64,000 nt of DNA from Aegilops tauschii subsp. strangulata (taxonomy: Eukaryota; Streptophyta; Magnoliopsida; Poales; Poaceae). Shown in pieces: positions 23,111 through 34,090 of this stretch (its first letter is position 1; each line of letters starts with the position of its first letter). A program made the translations under genes and the position numbers. The stretch lies in assembly GCF_002575655.3 (NCBI RefSeq), contig NC_053036.3, positions 194,588,788 through 194,652,787 of the forward strand, written 5' to 3'. The notes under the pieces were generated by a model, which was not told the DNA's origin, searched no databases, and saw only the letters and a list, made by a program, of their open reading frames with translations.

Positions 23111-23364
23111 GGTAGGTGCCAACTTGCTAATGGTATTGTGTAGCGGCTAAGTGTGGCACAAAAGCTAAGCTGCTCATTGGCATTGCTCAGTACTTATCTA
23201 CGTAGTTGTGTTAATAGGCATCAACCCTAGTGAGAATTTTTTATCTTAATATACTTTAGTGGATGTACAGAAGTAAAAATATAGTTCTCCGGTCTCGGGT
23301 TTAGGTGAACTAAAGCTAATGGCTGGTTGCATTAGCTATGACAGCGAGGGTATGCTGGTTTTAA
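23111..23364. other. CRK upstream region
   Basis: Presumed 5' UTR and proximal promoter of the CRK gene on the minus strand. I find no clear TATA box or recognisable response element that I would defend. The first LINE tail upstream begins at 23381, so the native promoter may be as short as about 255 bp. Confidence 0.4.
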
Positions 23365-23380
23365 CTCGAGGGTTGACTTT

Positions 23381-23559
23381 TTTTTGAAAGGGAGGCAAAA
23401 GCTTTGCCTCATCCATTAAGGGAGAATATAGTTTGTTATAAGTAATCCGAATACACGACATGAGATTACTCTCGCAAAATAATAGATAATTTCTTTGCAC
23501 CGGCGATGACTCAAAGGTTGGCCTCGGTCTCAATGGAGGCAGGCAATATAGTCGGCGGT
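23381..23559 (-). mobile_element. Short LINE 3' tail with 16-bp TSD
   Basis: Direct repeats CTCGAGGGTTGACTTT lie at 23365-23380 and 23560-23575. The 179-bp insert starts with T residues, i.e. a poly(A) tail on the minus strand preceded by GCCTCCCTTTC. This is a severely 5'-truncated non-LTR element. Confidence 0.85.
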
Positions 23560-23686
23560 CTCGAGGGTTGACTTTGAGTACAAGCTGCGATCGGTGTTGA
23601 AAAAGAATAACGAAATTGCGTGCGTAACTCTTTGGACTCTACCCAGCGGCAGATGGTGTCGTTTTCGAGTTGTTTACAAGGACGGA

Positions 23687-23735
23687 GCGAAGATGGACTA
23701 TCTTTTTTTTTGAGACAAGCGAAGATGGACTATCT
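23687..23735 (-). repeat. 17-bp duplication around a 15-bp LINE/SINE trace
   Basis: GCGAAGATGGACTATCT occurs at 23687-23703 and again at 23719-23735. The 15 bases between are a T run followed by GAGACAA, which on the minus strand reads TTGTCTC plus poly(A), a usual LINE 3' end. This fits target-primed insertion that copied almost nothing. Confidence 0.75.
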
Positions 23736-23739
23736 GAAT

Positions 23740-24771
23740 AAGAAGTCTTACATGCCACTGTCGCTGGTTTTGTTATCACAGCTGGTGGGCCCCGTGGACT
23801 TATCCACCCCTATACGTCTGCGGGCACATCCGGACGGCCCCTTATATCTCGTGTCCCTTGCCGAGATTGCGCCAGCCCTCTTCACTATGGTGTCGCGCCG
23901 TCGCCGCAAAGCCCGTTTTGTGGCGGACGGCCTCGCAAACCGGGCCTGTGTCACAGATATCCAGGGCGCTCTCGGGGTTGCCGCGACAGTCCAGTACATC
24001 GACATCTGGAGGTGCCTTCAACACGTCGCTCTCTCCACAACGCCTGATACCATCTCTTGACGCTGGACGGACTCCGGGCAGTACACGGCTGCATCCTGCT
24101 ATAAGGCCATCTTCGCTGGTTCTATTCCTTCCCCGCACCACGAGCTGACCCGGCGCACCTGGGCTCCGCTGCGAGTCAGATTCTTCGCCTGGCTTGCGCT
24201 ACAAGATCGGTGTTGGACAGCCGAGCGTCTCTCCCGGCACGGGCTCCCCCATGGCGATCGGTGTGTGCTCTGTGATCAGGCCCCCGAGACAATGCATCAC
24301 CTCCTCATCGCATGTCCATTCTCGCGTGGAATATGGCACGGCATTCTCTCCGCCTACAGGCTGACGACGACGGCGGCGGCGCCGAGCGGCGACGAGGACT
24401 TCCTAGAGTGGTGGGCGTCCTCCATGGTCTCGGCCCCCTCCAGGCTTCGGAAAGGCCTTGCCTCCCTCGTCATTCTCATCGCCTGGAGCATCTGGAAGCA
24501 CCGCAACGCATGCACCTTCGATGGCGAGCACCCATCTACTTCACGTCTTACTCAGATTATCCGGGACGAAGCCCATTCATGGGCCTCCGCGGGTGCCGGG
24601 GGCCTAGCGGCCATTATCCCCGCGAGAAATCCGTAAACTCTCATGTAGGGGCTGCGCATCCCCCCTAGTTTCTTCTCTCGCTTGGACCTGATTACGCTTG
24701 TGTAATCTGATCCCACTTACTTTCTTGTTCCTCCCCTGTCAATGAAATGATACGCTTCGGCGAAAAAAAAA
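23740..24771 (+). mobile_element. 5'-truncated LINE (RT tail and zf-RVT)
   Basis: Plus-strand non-LTR remnant ending in poly(A) at 24763-24771 after CAATGAAATGATACGCTTCG. Coding pieces include SGQYTAASCYKAIFAG, WAPLRVRFFAWLALQDRCWT and CVLCDQAPETMHHLLIACPF, the zf-RVT region of plant LINEs with its Cys-x2-Cys...His-His...Cys pattern. An in-frame stop near 24058 breaks the ORF. The 5' edge lies somewhere in 23740-23860; I could not identify its target duplication. Confidence 0.85.
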
Positions 24772-26646
24772 TCCATGCAAATTCTTGTATGTCCATTATA
24801 CACGTCAATGGTGTAGTAAATAACAAATGTTTGTACTAGCAAAAATACATAATTCTTACATAAATTTTATTTTAAGTGCACAACCCAAACATTAGCTCTT
24901 TGGTTTCATTGTAGGTTCACATATGCTCCACAAGATTATTGGTAGCTGCGTGTGCACCTGATGATCTCGAAGTTTCTGATGCATATGTAGAAAGTTCGTA
25001 ACCTGATTTGTATCTTGATCTTTTGGGATTTGAACTTATTCTCCATGGTTCGGGCAACACCATCAACCTCGTTCTCGACAATCATATTGTGCAAAATAAC
25101 ACAACATGTCATGAACTGCCATAAAGTTTTTGATTCCCAAATCATTGCAGCTCCACAAATAATTCCTCAACGAGCTTGAAGCACTCCGAATGCCCTCTCC
25201 ACATCCTTTCTAGCTGCTTCCTGCATTGTTGCAAAGTGGCTTTGTTTGTTGCCGTTTGGTTCGCATATGGTCTTCACAAACGCCCCCCGTTGAGGATAGA
25301 TGTCATTGGCAAGATAGTAACCCATGTTGTAGTCATGGCCGTTGACACTGTAGTTACACGACGGTGATTTCCCATTACAAGGGCTCCTGAACACCGGAGA
25401 GTGTTGAAGCACATTGATTTCACTGTGACAACCCAGCATTCCAAAGAAAGTATGCCAAACCATAAGTCATGTGATGCCACTGCTTCTAGTACGATGGTGG
25501 TCTCTTTAGTGTGATCTTGATACATTCCCCGCAAACTTTTGGGGTAGTTCTTCCATTGCCAATGATTGCAATCAATTGACCTGAGAATTTCTGAAAACCC
25601 TCTGGCCTCTCCAATGGTCAACAACTTTTTTGTGTTCTGCACACTTGGTTCTCTCAGGTACTCTGCTCCAAACACCTCACCTTTGCGCGGGAAAACCTCA
25701 CAGTAGTATTCAGGCATGTGCTCTCCCTCATCCTGACCATCTCACCAACGGCAGTACCAAGTGCAAGAATCCTCAGCCATGCATTCCTTCTTAGCACAGA
25801 AAGATAGTTGGCCGTAGCAATCCCTTGTGAGATTGAAGTAATCATCGTGTGCCTCCACTCCCTCCATAATGCGCAAAAACAATAGTTTTCGCATGCGAAA
25901 ACGGCGACGAAACCATGGATCATCCGGGAAAGTTAGGTTTGGAGCAAAGTAGTCATTCTGCAGTAGCCGTGCTCCGGAGACTCCATCCTGATTGAACACT
26001 ATTCCCCCTTTGATTGAGCCCTTGAAGTTGAAAATATGCTCCACCTGGCGGTCCATTTCCTCTTGCATGTTCATCTTCATTTCTTCGTTGGAATCCAACG
26101 AAACAAAAAACTCATCTTGAATCATTTGATCAAGCTCTGTCGTCCATACTCCTTGTCCGACGAAACATCGGAATTCATCGTTTTCCCTAAAGAAATCACA
26201 AAAAACCGGGTCGGACAATGTGTCGAACACATAGAGCGCAAGGGGCAGCCCAAGAGTTGCCAGATGTACTGCGGCGGCGTCCGAGCCGGCGAGGACAAGA
26301 GAGAGGAGTGTTTTGCTTGTGCTGGCGGCAGAGAGGCTCGGAATGGCCACAGAGCGCACACGGCGGCGGAGCTGCAAGACGGGCGTCGCGGAGGAGGAAA
26401 AGAGAGGAGAGAGCAAATGGATTTGGTAGGGCGAGGGGGTGGATTTGATGCAATTTGTGGTGGGGTAGGGCTGTCGGGTCCGACGTGACGGAGGCGCACG
26501 GGCGCCATATATCCGCCTAGATTTGGGCTGGATATGAGGTACGCCCGGGCGTTTGAGGCGTCTGTCTGGTCACTTTCTAGTGACCGGTCACTGACTGGAC
26601 CGTACACCCGAGCTTTTGAGACGGATTTGGGACGCCCGTCTGTAGC
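24772..26646 (-). mobile_element. PIF/Harbinger element, one end
   Basis: The right end at about 26646, read inward on the minus strand, is CTACAGACGGGCGTCCCAAA, related to the ends of the element at 204-1426. The minus-strand transposase follows at once. No matching left end is visible before the LINE poly(A) at 24771, so the left terminus is lost or too diverged to see. Confidence 0.75.
24936..26416 (-). pseudogene. Harbinger-type DDE transposase (broken)
   Basis: Minus-strand pieces at 26416-25742, 25717-25274, 25463-25167 and 25145-24936. The N-terminal part has FRRRFRMRKLLFLRI and DYFNLTRDCYGQLSF, characteristic of plant Harbinger transposases. The catalytic D-D-E set can be placed: D in SIDCNHWQWKN, D in YYLANDIYP and E in VERAFGVLQAR. 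The C-terminus contains CVILHNMIVE. Frame changes near 25740 and 25450-25280 break it, so it is inactive. The region N-terminal to residue ~60 is Ser/Leu-rich and may be leader sequence read as protein. Confidence 0.9.
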
Positions 26647-27066
26647 TTACGAGATTTGGTCCAGTCTTTGGATTTGGATAGAGTGGAGCGTCGAATAATA
26701 TTGAGGCACACAAAATTCGGGGGATACGTCCCATAATTCATAAAACATTTGTGTAGGCCTCCCTCAGAAAAGAAAAATTATGGTCCCTAGACCAAAAACG
26801 TGTAGATCCAGCTCCACAAACAGGGCAGAAAGCCGCCCTGTTTGTATGAAAAAAGGACAAAAGAACTAAACTTGTAGTGGATACCTAGTTTCTGAAAAAT
26901 GCTTCCAGAATATAAACGTCGTGAACGGTGGGAGGTCAAAGAAAAATAATTGACCTCCAAATGAAAGTGATAAACCAGTCTCTAACTTGCATTTTCCCTA
27001 CTCTTTTGGTAACCGTACGTGCCGGCCGGTTCTAGTCTTTGTTCCAGACATTAATCGTACGGTTGT
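26647..27066. other. Intergenic, small perfect hairpin
   Basis: No gene seen. A perfect 10-bp inverted repeat (26817-26826 and 26835-26844, CAAACAGGGC) encloses an 8-base loop; function unknown. Confidence 0.5.
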
Positions 27067-27067
27067 A

Positions 27068-27224
27068 CTCCATCTGTTTACAAATATAAGATGTTCATTT
27101 TTTTTTCTGAATCAAATGTATATAAAATTATAGATACGTTTTAGTATGTTTGTTCACTTATTTCAGTTCAAATATAATTCATATTGGAATATCCAAAACA
27201 TCTTATATTTGTGAGCCGAGAGAG
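27068..27224. mobile_element. Stowaway MITE
   Basis: 157 bp. Ends CTCCATCTGTTTACAAATAT and, from the other side, CTCTCTCGGCTCACAAATAT, flanked by TA (27066-27067, 27225-27226). Typical Triticeae Stowaway with a TCTTATATTTGT subterminal word. Confidence 0.88.
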
Positions 27225-27237
27225 TACTTCATAAGTA

Positions 27238-27300
27238 CTACATCTGTTTCTAAATATCTAATATTGTTAAAAAGAATCTTATATTTTGATACGAAGGAAG
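27238..27300. mobile_element. Short Stowaway MITE
   Basis: 63 bp, ends CTACATCTGTTTCTAAATAT and CTTCCTTCGTATCAAAATAT, flanked by TA (27236-27237, 27301-27302). It starts 12 bases after the previous MITE, an adjacent insertion of a related internally deleted copy. Confidence 0.8.
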
Positions 27301-27302
27301 TA

Positions 27303-28085
27303 TTTAAGAATAAAGGGTGTACTTGCGATCTTCATGACCTACCTCGGATCTGAAATCTAGAGGTTTCCTCTCAAGGAATGGAAACAGCCAATTTAGCATT
27401 AGCGCAGTTTAAAGCCACTTGTTGCTGTCTACAGATAATCACCAATAAAGAAGTAGGTCTCTGATGCATATGGAGCTAGATTTGGATGCTGCCGGTTCCA
27501 ACTCGTTGCCTGCAGAAATTTCCAACTTGTAAATGCTGAACCGTGCGCACAGGTGCTATACACGGCTGTTTTCGCTCGGCATAACGTGCGCCCCGAACTA
27601 TTGCTATATTTCTTAAACCGAACATCCAAATTACAAGCCATTTTCACTTGTTCCCGACATTCAGACCATTGCAATTAGATCGCATTTTGATTGATTCCGA
27701 TAATTTTTTAACATAACTTTTACTTTGAACGATAACAAACATGTCAGTTAAAAAAAACAATAACAAACATGCCCCGCGCATGCCCAGGCCGTGACCGCTC
27801 AAGGTGATAAAATTTCCAGCATTGTAGTCTTCAGTTCAAACCCGCGATAGGAACATACAATCATGCATCTCACCTATTTGCTTCCTTGATACACGTCAAT
27901 GACACCTTGTTAGGCACACACTCTTCTTTAGTGATCCCATTTTAGAGTTCGGCATAGGGTCCTTAATATTGCCGGCCTGGCCCCGCTCCCACATAGTGGG
28001 ACTTGTATTCCTTTGTGGACAACATGCAAACTTTACACCTCGCACGGTGTAATTTGTCTTTTTTTATCGGTGCAACCTGCATCTT
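27303..28085. other. No recognised feature
   Basis: Unique-looking sequence between the MITEs and the gypsy LTR. Small ORFs (27429-27674 minus, for example) have no recognisable domain. I see no RNA gene. Confidence 0.45.
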
Positions 28086-28558
28086 TGAGGGAGTCCTGAA
28101 TTAAGGGGTCCTTGGGCTGCCGGCCTGTTGTGTTCGGGCCAGATCGATGGGCTACTATGGAGCCAGGCCAGAGTACGGATCTGTGGCCCGATAAGGAATC
28201 TTCAGAGTCGTGGTGTGCCCTCCAAGCCAAGATTAGGCAGGATCTTTCCCTCCTTGTAACTGATCGCATGTAACCCTAGCCCTACCGGTGCTTATATAAA
28301 CCGGAGGGTTTTTGTCTTTAGGGTTAGAGCTACATCCATCAACTCATCGACTTAGGGTTTAACTCACCTGATCTCGAGGTAGATCTACTCTGTAACCACA
28401 TCATACATTAAATACAATCAAGCAGGACGTAGGGTTTTACCTCTTCGAGAGGGCCCGAACCTGGGTAAACACTTTGTTCATCGTCCCTTGTTTCCCATTG
28501 ATCCTAGATCCACAGCTCGGGACTCCCTACCCGAGATCCGCCGGTTTTGACACCGACA
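28086..28558 (+). repeat. Gypsy 5' LTR
   Basis: 473 bp bounded by TG...CA. A TATA box lies near 28293 in TTATATAAACC. The inner boundary is set by the primer site that starts at 28560. Confidence 0.85.
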
Positions 28559-28559
28559 T

Positions 28560-28577
28560 TGGTGCTTTCATTGAGAG
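28560..28577 (+). other. Gypsy primer binding site
   Basis: TGGTGCTTTCATTGAGAG starts two bases inside the LTR. This sequence occupies the primer position in this group of cereal gypsy elements; I do not assign the tRNA. Confidence 0.7.
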
Positions 28578-28604
28578 TTCCGATGTTGGGTCGCTCAAGG
28601 GTCA

Positions 28605-30264
28605 ATGGCTCACCTGATCATCGGAGAGGGCATCAGCTCCGGGGACCTCTTTGTCCCCGGCCAACTCTTCGCATTCAGCAGCATCGTGCTGCATGCCAAC
28701 CCAACAGGCCATCTAGACCAAATCGATAATTTCATCCCTGAGCACCGAATTCGATTCGGTAATTTGGAGTACGTAGCGGACGTACGAGGCGATCTGGTCT
28801 TTACCGGATTCACGACCTCTTCCCGCACCCCCATGGGCCTCGCCGTGCCCGCTCTGGAGCCTCACACCGATCCGATCTACGGATCGGCCCCGGTCCTTCA
28901 GCCAGCCTTGAGCCCGGACGGCCCCACTTCGAGTGGAGGCCAGGAATCCCCTTCAGCCACACTCACAATGCCCGGCAAAGACCCATCTTCGGGCCTCGAT
29001 GCGGAAGCAAGGTTCGGACGCCGAGAGCCACTATCGCCACCGCGTGCAGCCTGAAGAAACAACGACAGAAAATAAAGGCCGAACAGGACACCCTCAACGA
29101 GAGGTGGACTAAGGTCCTGGACGCCGAAGAGGAGTACGACCACAAGAAACAGACGAAAAGCTAGCCAAAGCAGAAGCTACTGCCACAGTTCGATGACGAG
29201 GCCGAAGATCCAGCGCCTCCAAGGTACACTCACGCAGACTAACCAGATCGCCACCTCGAGGACGGGATTGCACAGTTGACAAAGCCGAAAAATCTACCAC
29301 CCAACCTCGCCATCAAGGCAAGGAACCATTACGGTCAGGCTATGAGTACGACCTCCGTCGGGACCTAGACGCTCGGGCAGGCCTGACAAGGTCCATTTAC
29401 GGTCCCAAAAGGGACCCTCCTGCTAGACGGGACAAATACAAATCCTGGTTAGACCAAACGATAGGGTTCGGGAACAACAACGTGCCCGGATGGCAGATGA
29501 CCTCCGATGCGACGTAGCCCGAGTCAGGGGTGCTGCTCACCCCCTCTGCTTCACAGATAAAGTGATGCAACACGAATTCCCAAAAGGTTTCAAACCTGTG
29601 AACATTGAGCCCTATGATGGGACTACAGATCCTACAGTATGGACCGAAGATTTTCTATTGCACATCCACATGGCAAGAGGAGACGACCTCCATGCCATCA
29701 AGTACCTACCATTAAAGCTCAAGGGTCCGGCTAGACATTGGCTGAACAGCCTTCCCGAAGACTCAATAGGGTGTTGGGAAGAACTTGAGGAGGCCTTCCG
29801 GGCCAACTTTCAGGCACTTATGTTCGGCCCCCGGATGCCGATGACCTGAGCCACATAATCCAGTAGCCCGGCGAGTTAGCTCAGCAATTTGGAACCGGTT
29901 TTTGACCAAGAAAAACCAAATCGTTGACTGCTCGGACTCCGAAGCCATAGCCTCCTTTAAGCACAGTATTCGGGATGAATGGCTCGTGCGGCAGTTCGGC
30001 CAAGACAAGCCGAGAACGATGGCCGCACTTACCTTCCTGATGACCTGCTTCTACGCCGGAGAGGACAGCTGGCTGGCCCGTAGAGGCACCAATCATGATA
30101 CCCCCGGCACCTCTGAAGTCCGGAACGAGAACGGGAATTCCCGAAGGAACAATAACAAGCGCTGCATAACGACGGCAAAACTGAGGAGACGACAGTAAAT
30201 GCCGGATTCCGTAATCAGAAGTCCGGGTCACAGAAAAGGCCCTCTAAAGGCAACCAAGACGTCC
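28605..30264 (+). pseudogene. Gypsy gag, part 1 (degenerate)
   Basis: Starts MAHLIIGEGISSG at 28605. The N-terminal 149-codon frame ends at 29054. The capsid-type retrotransposon gag domain is at 29490-29849, with EPYDGTTDPTVWTEDFLL and LKLKGPARHWLNSLPE. A C-terminal part at 29902-30198 contains ASFKHSIRDEWLVRQFGQ and a basic, Asn-rich linker before the region where a CCHC knuckle would follow. Stops and frame changes near 29055-29490 and 29850-29900 make it non-functional. Translation breaks off at the CACTA-like insertion. Confidence 0.85.
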
Positions 30265-30453
30265 CAACACTGGTACACGTCGGTCCTGAACAAACAGTTT
30301 TTTATCCCTTTCCGCGACGGCATTTGGAACCATCGCCAAGTGAGCGTGTGCGATAGGGTGTCCTTCCCACACGACCCAGAAATCGTCGGGGATAGGCCCT
30401 CCTAGGACCCAGGCTGGGGCCGTGTGCGATCGAGCGAGGCATCGAAACCCAAT

Positions 30454-30716
30454 CATTTCCGTAGGTATGTACATCCCACACGGTAATCCGAGAAAATCAT
30501 TTCCGTAGGTATGTACATCCCACACGGTAATCCGAGAAAATCATTTCCGTAGGTATGTACATCCCACACGGTGAATCCCAGAAAAACATTTCCGTTCATA
30601 TGTATATCACACACAGTCAATCCAAGGAATACGTTTCCGTTCTTATGTACATCCCACACAGTTAATCCAGGGAAAACGTTTCCGTTCGGATGTACATCCC
30701 ACACGGTTTTATGTAT
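30454..30716. repeat. Left subterminal repeats, ~44-bp period
   Basis: Six copies starting CATTTCCG or CGTTTCCG at about 30454, 30498, 30542, 30587, 30632 and 30677, each containing ATGTACATCCCACAC. Copies 1-3 are nearly identical and copies 4-6 more diverged. In En/Spm such subterminal repeats bind an element-encoded protein (TNPA); here that role is inferred only. Confidence 0.9.
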
Positions 30717-31063
30717 ACGCTCGTGTGTGAAAGGTGTAACTATCACACACGCTCTGCCTTGGTTAACTGTTTGCTTTCATTAACTATATCACACACAATT
30801 TGATGTAGAAAACTGTGTGGCATTGGGCTATCCATCGCAAGCGCTTTTACTGCTAGAACCGTTTGCAAAGGTCCATGACCGTTTGTTCTATTTTTATTTT
30901 TGCCTGTAATTTATAATTCTAATTGGAAATTTTGAAATACGAAACGTGCAATTCAAATTCTCAGCACAATGGTTCAACAACGAATCCATAAATAAAATTG
31001 CCAGTACAATATGTTAAGTAATTACAGGATTAGGCAGCAATTAACTATGATGAACCACACTAT

Positions 31064-33808
31064 TTAAAAGTGGTAAAGGTGAAGAGACAAGTGTAAATTA
31101 TTTTGACTGCCGACGGTGTTGAAGAAGCGGAATGCCCATAATGTGCCTTCTTGCATGACATAGGCACAAACCACTTTTGTCCAACCCCTTGTGACGATCG
31201 CCCGCCCATCCTTCACCACCTTCAGAAAGACTTCTAGAGCATTATCATGGTAGCATGAATTATATACTTTAACCTTAGTTGCCTCCACTCTGGTCATGTA
31301 GTTTGCAAGGTAATCATCAGTAAATAGCTTCGGAGACCACTGAAAAGAGAAAAATATCAGATACTGAGGTTTAATAGAGTAACTTATTGTGGGCAGGGGA
31401 AAAGGCAACACATTACTTACCATCCTAAAGTTCACTGTTGTCTTCGACAAAGTGTAAATAAAGAGCTTAATTCCAATCACCCATTTCTTTCGCCTAACAA
31501 TCTTTCTTAGTTGCCTCACTTGACGCTTGTTCATGAATATCTCATTGCCCCATACACAAAAGGGATCGAAGCGTGGATCAGTACCCCTCATATACGTACC
31601 TACAAGCAACCAGTAAATGTTAGAAGCTAAACTGGGATTGCACAAATGATGTAAAATACAACTACCCATGTTCCTAAGTACAAGTAATTTTTTTTGAGAT
31701 TTCAATATGAACTACATACGGATGTATATAGAATTGTATATATAGTTTAGATTAGAATCTAGATTCACTCATTTTGCTCCTTATGTAGTCTATATTGGAA
31801 TCTCTAAAAATTCTTATATTTAGGAATAGATGGTGTATAAGACATGGGATGCAGCTAACCTCGACGACAAACAACAACATCGCCCATTGTAGCCCTGTGT
31901 AAGTACATGGAAAGCCAATGTTAACTACAACAGGGCTAACATCCACCAAAAATAGCAAATGGTAATAAAACGGCAGCATCTGTAGTGATATCTTCATTTC
32001 AAAAGAGTAGCACGGTAGCAAAGGGACGGATTAAAAAATGGATACAACTGTTAATTGCAACAGGCTTAACAACATCCTAATTCATGTTTTGTAAGTTTGT
32101 AGCCATTGAAATACAAATCTTTAAAAATGGATACAACTGTTAATTGCAACAGGCTTAATGGCCATTGAAACCGGTACTGATAAAAATGCAATTGGCAGAG
32201 TTAAACATCACAGGGCAGGTGCTGCGAGAGCAGATAATGGCCCAGTTGTCTATAAAAAGGTAGGGAAAATAGCTCAAACGTGTTAGGCATGTTTACTACA
32301 ACATGCTTAATACATCGATAGTACAAAACATAGCCATTAATTGCAATTGGTATTGGTAAGATTGAACTGGTGGGTACATACTTGGTAAGTCCTGAGAGGT
32401 AGTTGCTGGGGCACTTCATCTTGGCCAGAGCCCACCCAGAGTCAGCCGCGGCGGAGGCGAGCTGTTCCTCCGTGTCGAAGCGTGGATCAGTGCCACTGAC
32501 ATGTGTACCTACAGGCAACTAGTAAATGGTAGAAGTTAAACTGCAATTGCACAAATGATGTGAAACACTGTAAGACATGGGATGCAGCTAACCTTGACGG
32601 CAAACAACAGCATCGGCCGTTATGACCCTGCGTAAGTACATGGACAAGCATGTTAAGTACAACAGGGTTAGCATCCACCAAAAATAGCAAATGGGGGAGC
32701 ATCTCTAGTATATCTTCATTGCGGAGAGTAGCATGATAGCAAATGGACAGATTAAAAAATGGATACAAATGTTAATTACAACAGGCTTAACAACATCCTA
32801 ACTCATGTTTCGTAAGTTTGTAGCCATTGAAATGCAACTGTTTAAAAATGGATTCAACTATTAATGCAACAGGCTTAATAGACATTGAAACCGGTACTGA
32901 TAAAAATGCAATTGGCATAGTTAAACATCACAAGGCAGGTGTTGCCAGAGCAGAGAATGGCCCAGATGTCTATAAAAAGGTAGGGAAAGTAGCAAAAACG
33001 TGTTAGGCATGTTTACTAGAACATGCTTAATACATCGACCATACAGAACATAGCCATTAATTGCAACTAGTATTGGTAAGATTGAACTGGTGAGTACATA
33101 CTTGGTAAGTCCTGAGAGATAGTTGCTGGGGCACTTCATCTTGGCCAGAGCTCGCCCAAAGTCAGCGACGACGGAGGCAAGCTGTTCCTCCGGGTCGAAG
33201 TGTGGATCAGTTCCACTGACATGTGTACCTATAGGCAACCAGTAAATGGGTAGAAGTTAAACTGCAATTGCACAAATTATGTGAAATATTGTAAGACATG
33301 GGATGCAGCTCACCTCGACGGCAAACAAAAGCATCGGCCGTTATGACCCTGCGTAAGTACATGGATAGGCATGTTAAGTGCAACAGGGTTAGCGTCCACT
33401 AAAAATAGCAAATGGGCAGCATCTCTAGTGATATCCTGGGTCATGTATTGTAAGTTTGTTGCTGGTATTGGTGAAATTGAGCTGGACACGATAATATTTG
33501 AACATCACACTATGTGTAGTACTGAAATAAACAAGGCACGAACATGCTTAATAAATCAACCGTACAAATCATAGCTGTTGCAAGTGGTATTGGTAAGATT
33601 TAGCTGGTCAGATCTTACCTGTTAAGTCCTGGGGGGGGAGGGTAGTCGCCGGGGACTTCATCTGGGTCAGAGCCTGCACCATGTCGGCGGCGGCGGCGGA
33701 GGCGAGGTGTTCCTCCGGGTCAACACACACAGCGGCCATAGCGCCATGGACCGCCATCAACTCCTGGCGGGGGGATTTGGAGGCATGAGGATGTTTCGCA
33801 GGCACCAT
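31064..33808 (-). CDS. B3-domain protein, five exons, within the CACTA-like element
   Basis: Exons (minus): 33808-33619, 33228-33102, 32495-32382, 31586-31421, 31339-31064, all GT-AG; phases join to an open 290-aa frame. Exons 1-3 encode repeats of a motif of the form DPEEQLASAAAD...ALAKMKCPSNYLSGLT. Exons 4-5 encode a single B3 DNA-binding-type domain (about residues 175-275): WSPKLFTDDYLANYM, then KVKVYNSCYHDNALEVFLK, then DGRAIVTRGWTKVVCAYVMQ and a final WAFRFF strand. B3 proteins are plant transcription factors; DNA target unknown. Exon 2 needs the acceptor at 33230-33229, while the acceptor used by exon 3 is 13 bases further in. An eight-C run in exon 1 is a likely shift site. Whether it is expressed cannot be judged here. 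Confidence 0.7.
31590..33620 (-). repeat. ~0.72-kb tandem duplication covering exon plus intron
   Basis: The blocks containing exons 2 and 3 start about 720 bp apart and are about 90 % alike through exon and intron. The exon-4 block is a third copy whose exon has diverged after GTDPRFDP, and the region near exon 1 is partly related. Shared landmarks are GACATGGGATGCAGCT (31842, 32575, 33295) and GTTAAACATCACA (32204, 32924). Confidence 0.85.
31666..31835. mobile_element. Stowaway MITE with empty sites next door
   Basis: 170 bp with Stowaway-type internal sequence TTCACTCATTTTGCTCC and paired ends of the CCTAAGTACAAG / CTTATATTTAGG type. TA flanks (31664-31665, 31836-31837). The two sibling repeat copies at about 32570 and 33290 have a single uninterrupted TA before AGACATGGG, i.e. 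the empty site. Confidence 0.9.
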
Positions 33809-34090
33809 TTAAGCAATCAGGCCGGGGACGTGATAGAGATCGGTGGGTTACCTGACTGGATCCGAGCAGAACATAGATGTGGTTGAAGCTGTGGTTGCGG
33901 TAGCGGCGGTTTGAGATGCCGATAGGGGGAGGCGCGAGGGAGGGCGGGGGGGGGGGGGGGAGATAGTGAGGGGAAGGGGATGTGGTTGGAGGAATAAATT
34001 ATGAAATTGCGCGCCTAATGAAAATTTCGGTGCGAAACTTGAAACTTGGGCGGGGGAAACACACAACGCAGATGAAGCGCGTAAAATACT
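33809..34090 (-). promoter_or_regulatory. Presumed 5' region of the B3 gene
   Basis: Upstream of the ATG at 33808 there is a run of about 16 G (plus strand, ~33945-33960) and AT-rich sequence at 33995-34010. No certain TATA box. The LTR retrotransposon at 34091 inserted only about 280 bp upstream of the start and may have separated the gene from its promoter. Confidence 0.35.

Noticed and set aside
26036..26488. Plus-strand 150-codon ORF over the Harbinger transposase
   Set aside because: Antisense shadow of the transposase N-terminus; no domain.
30454..30716. Possible CRISPR array (six ~30-base repeats)
   Set aside because: Plant DNA; the repeats are contiguous 44-bp units without unique spacers and lie in a transposon subterminal region.
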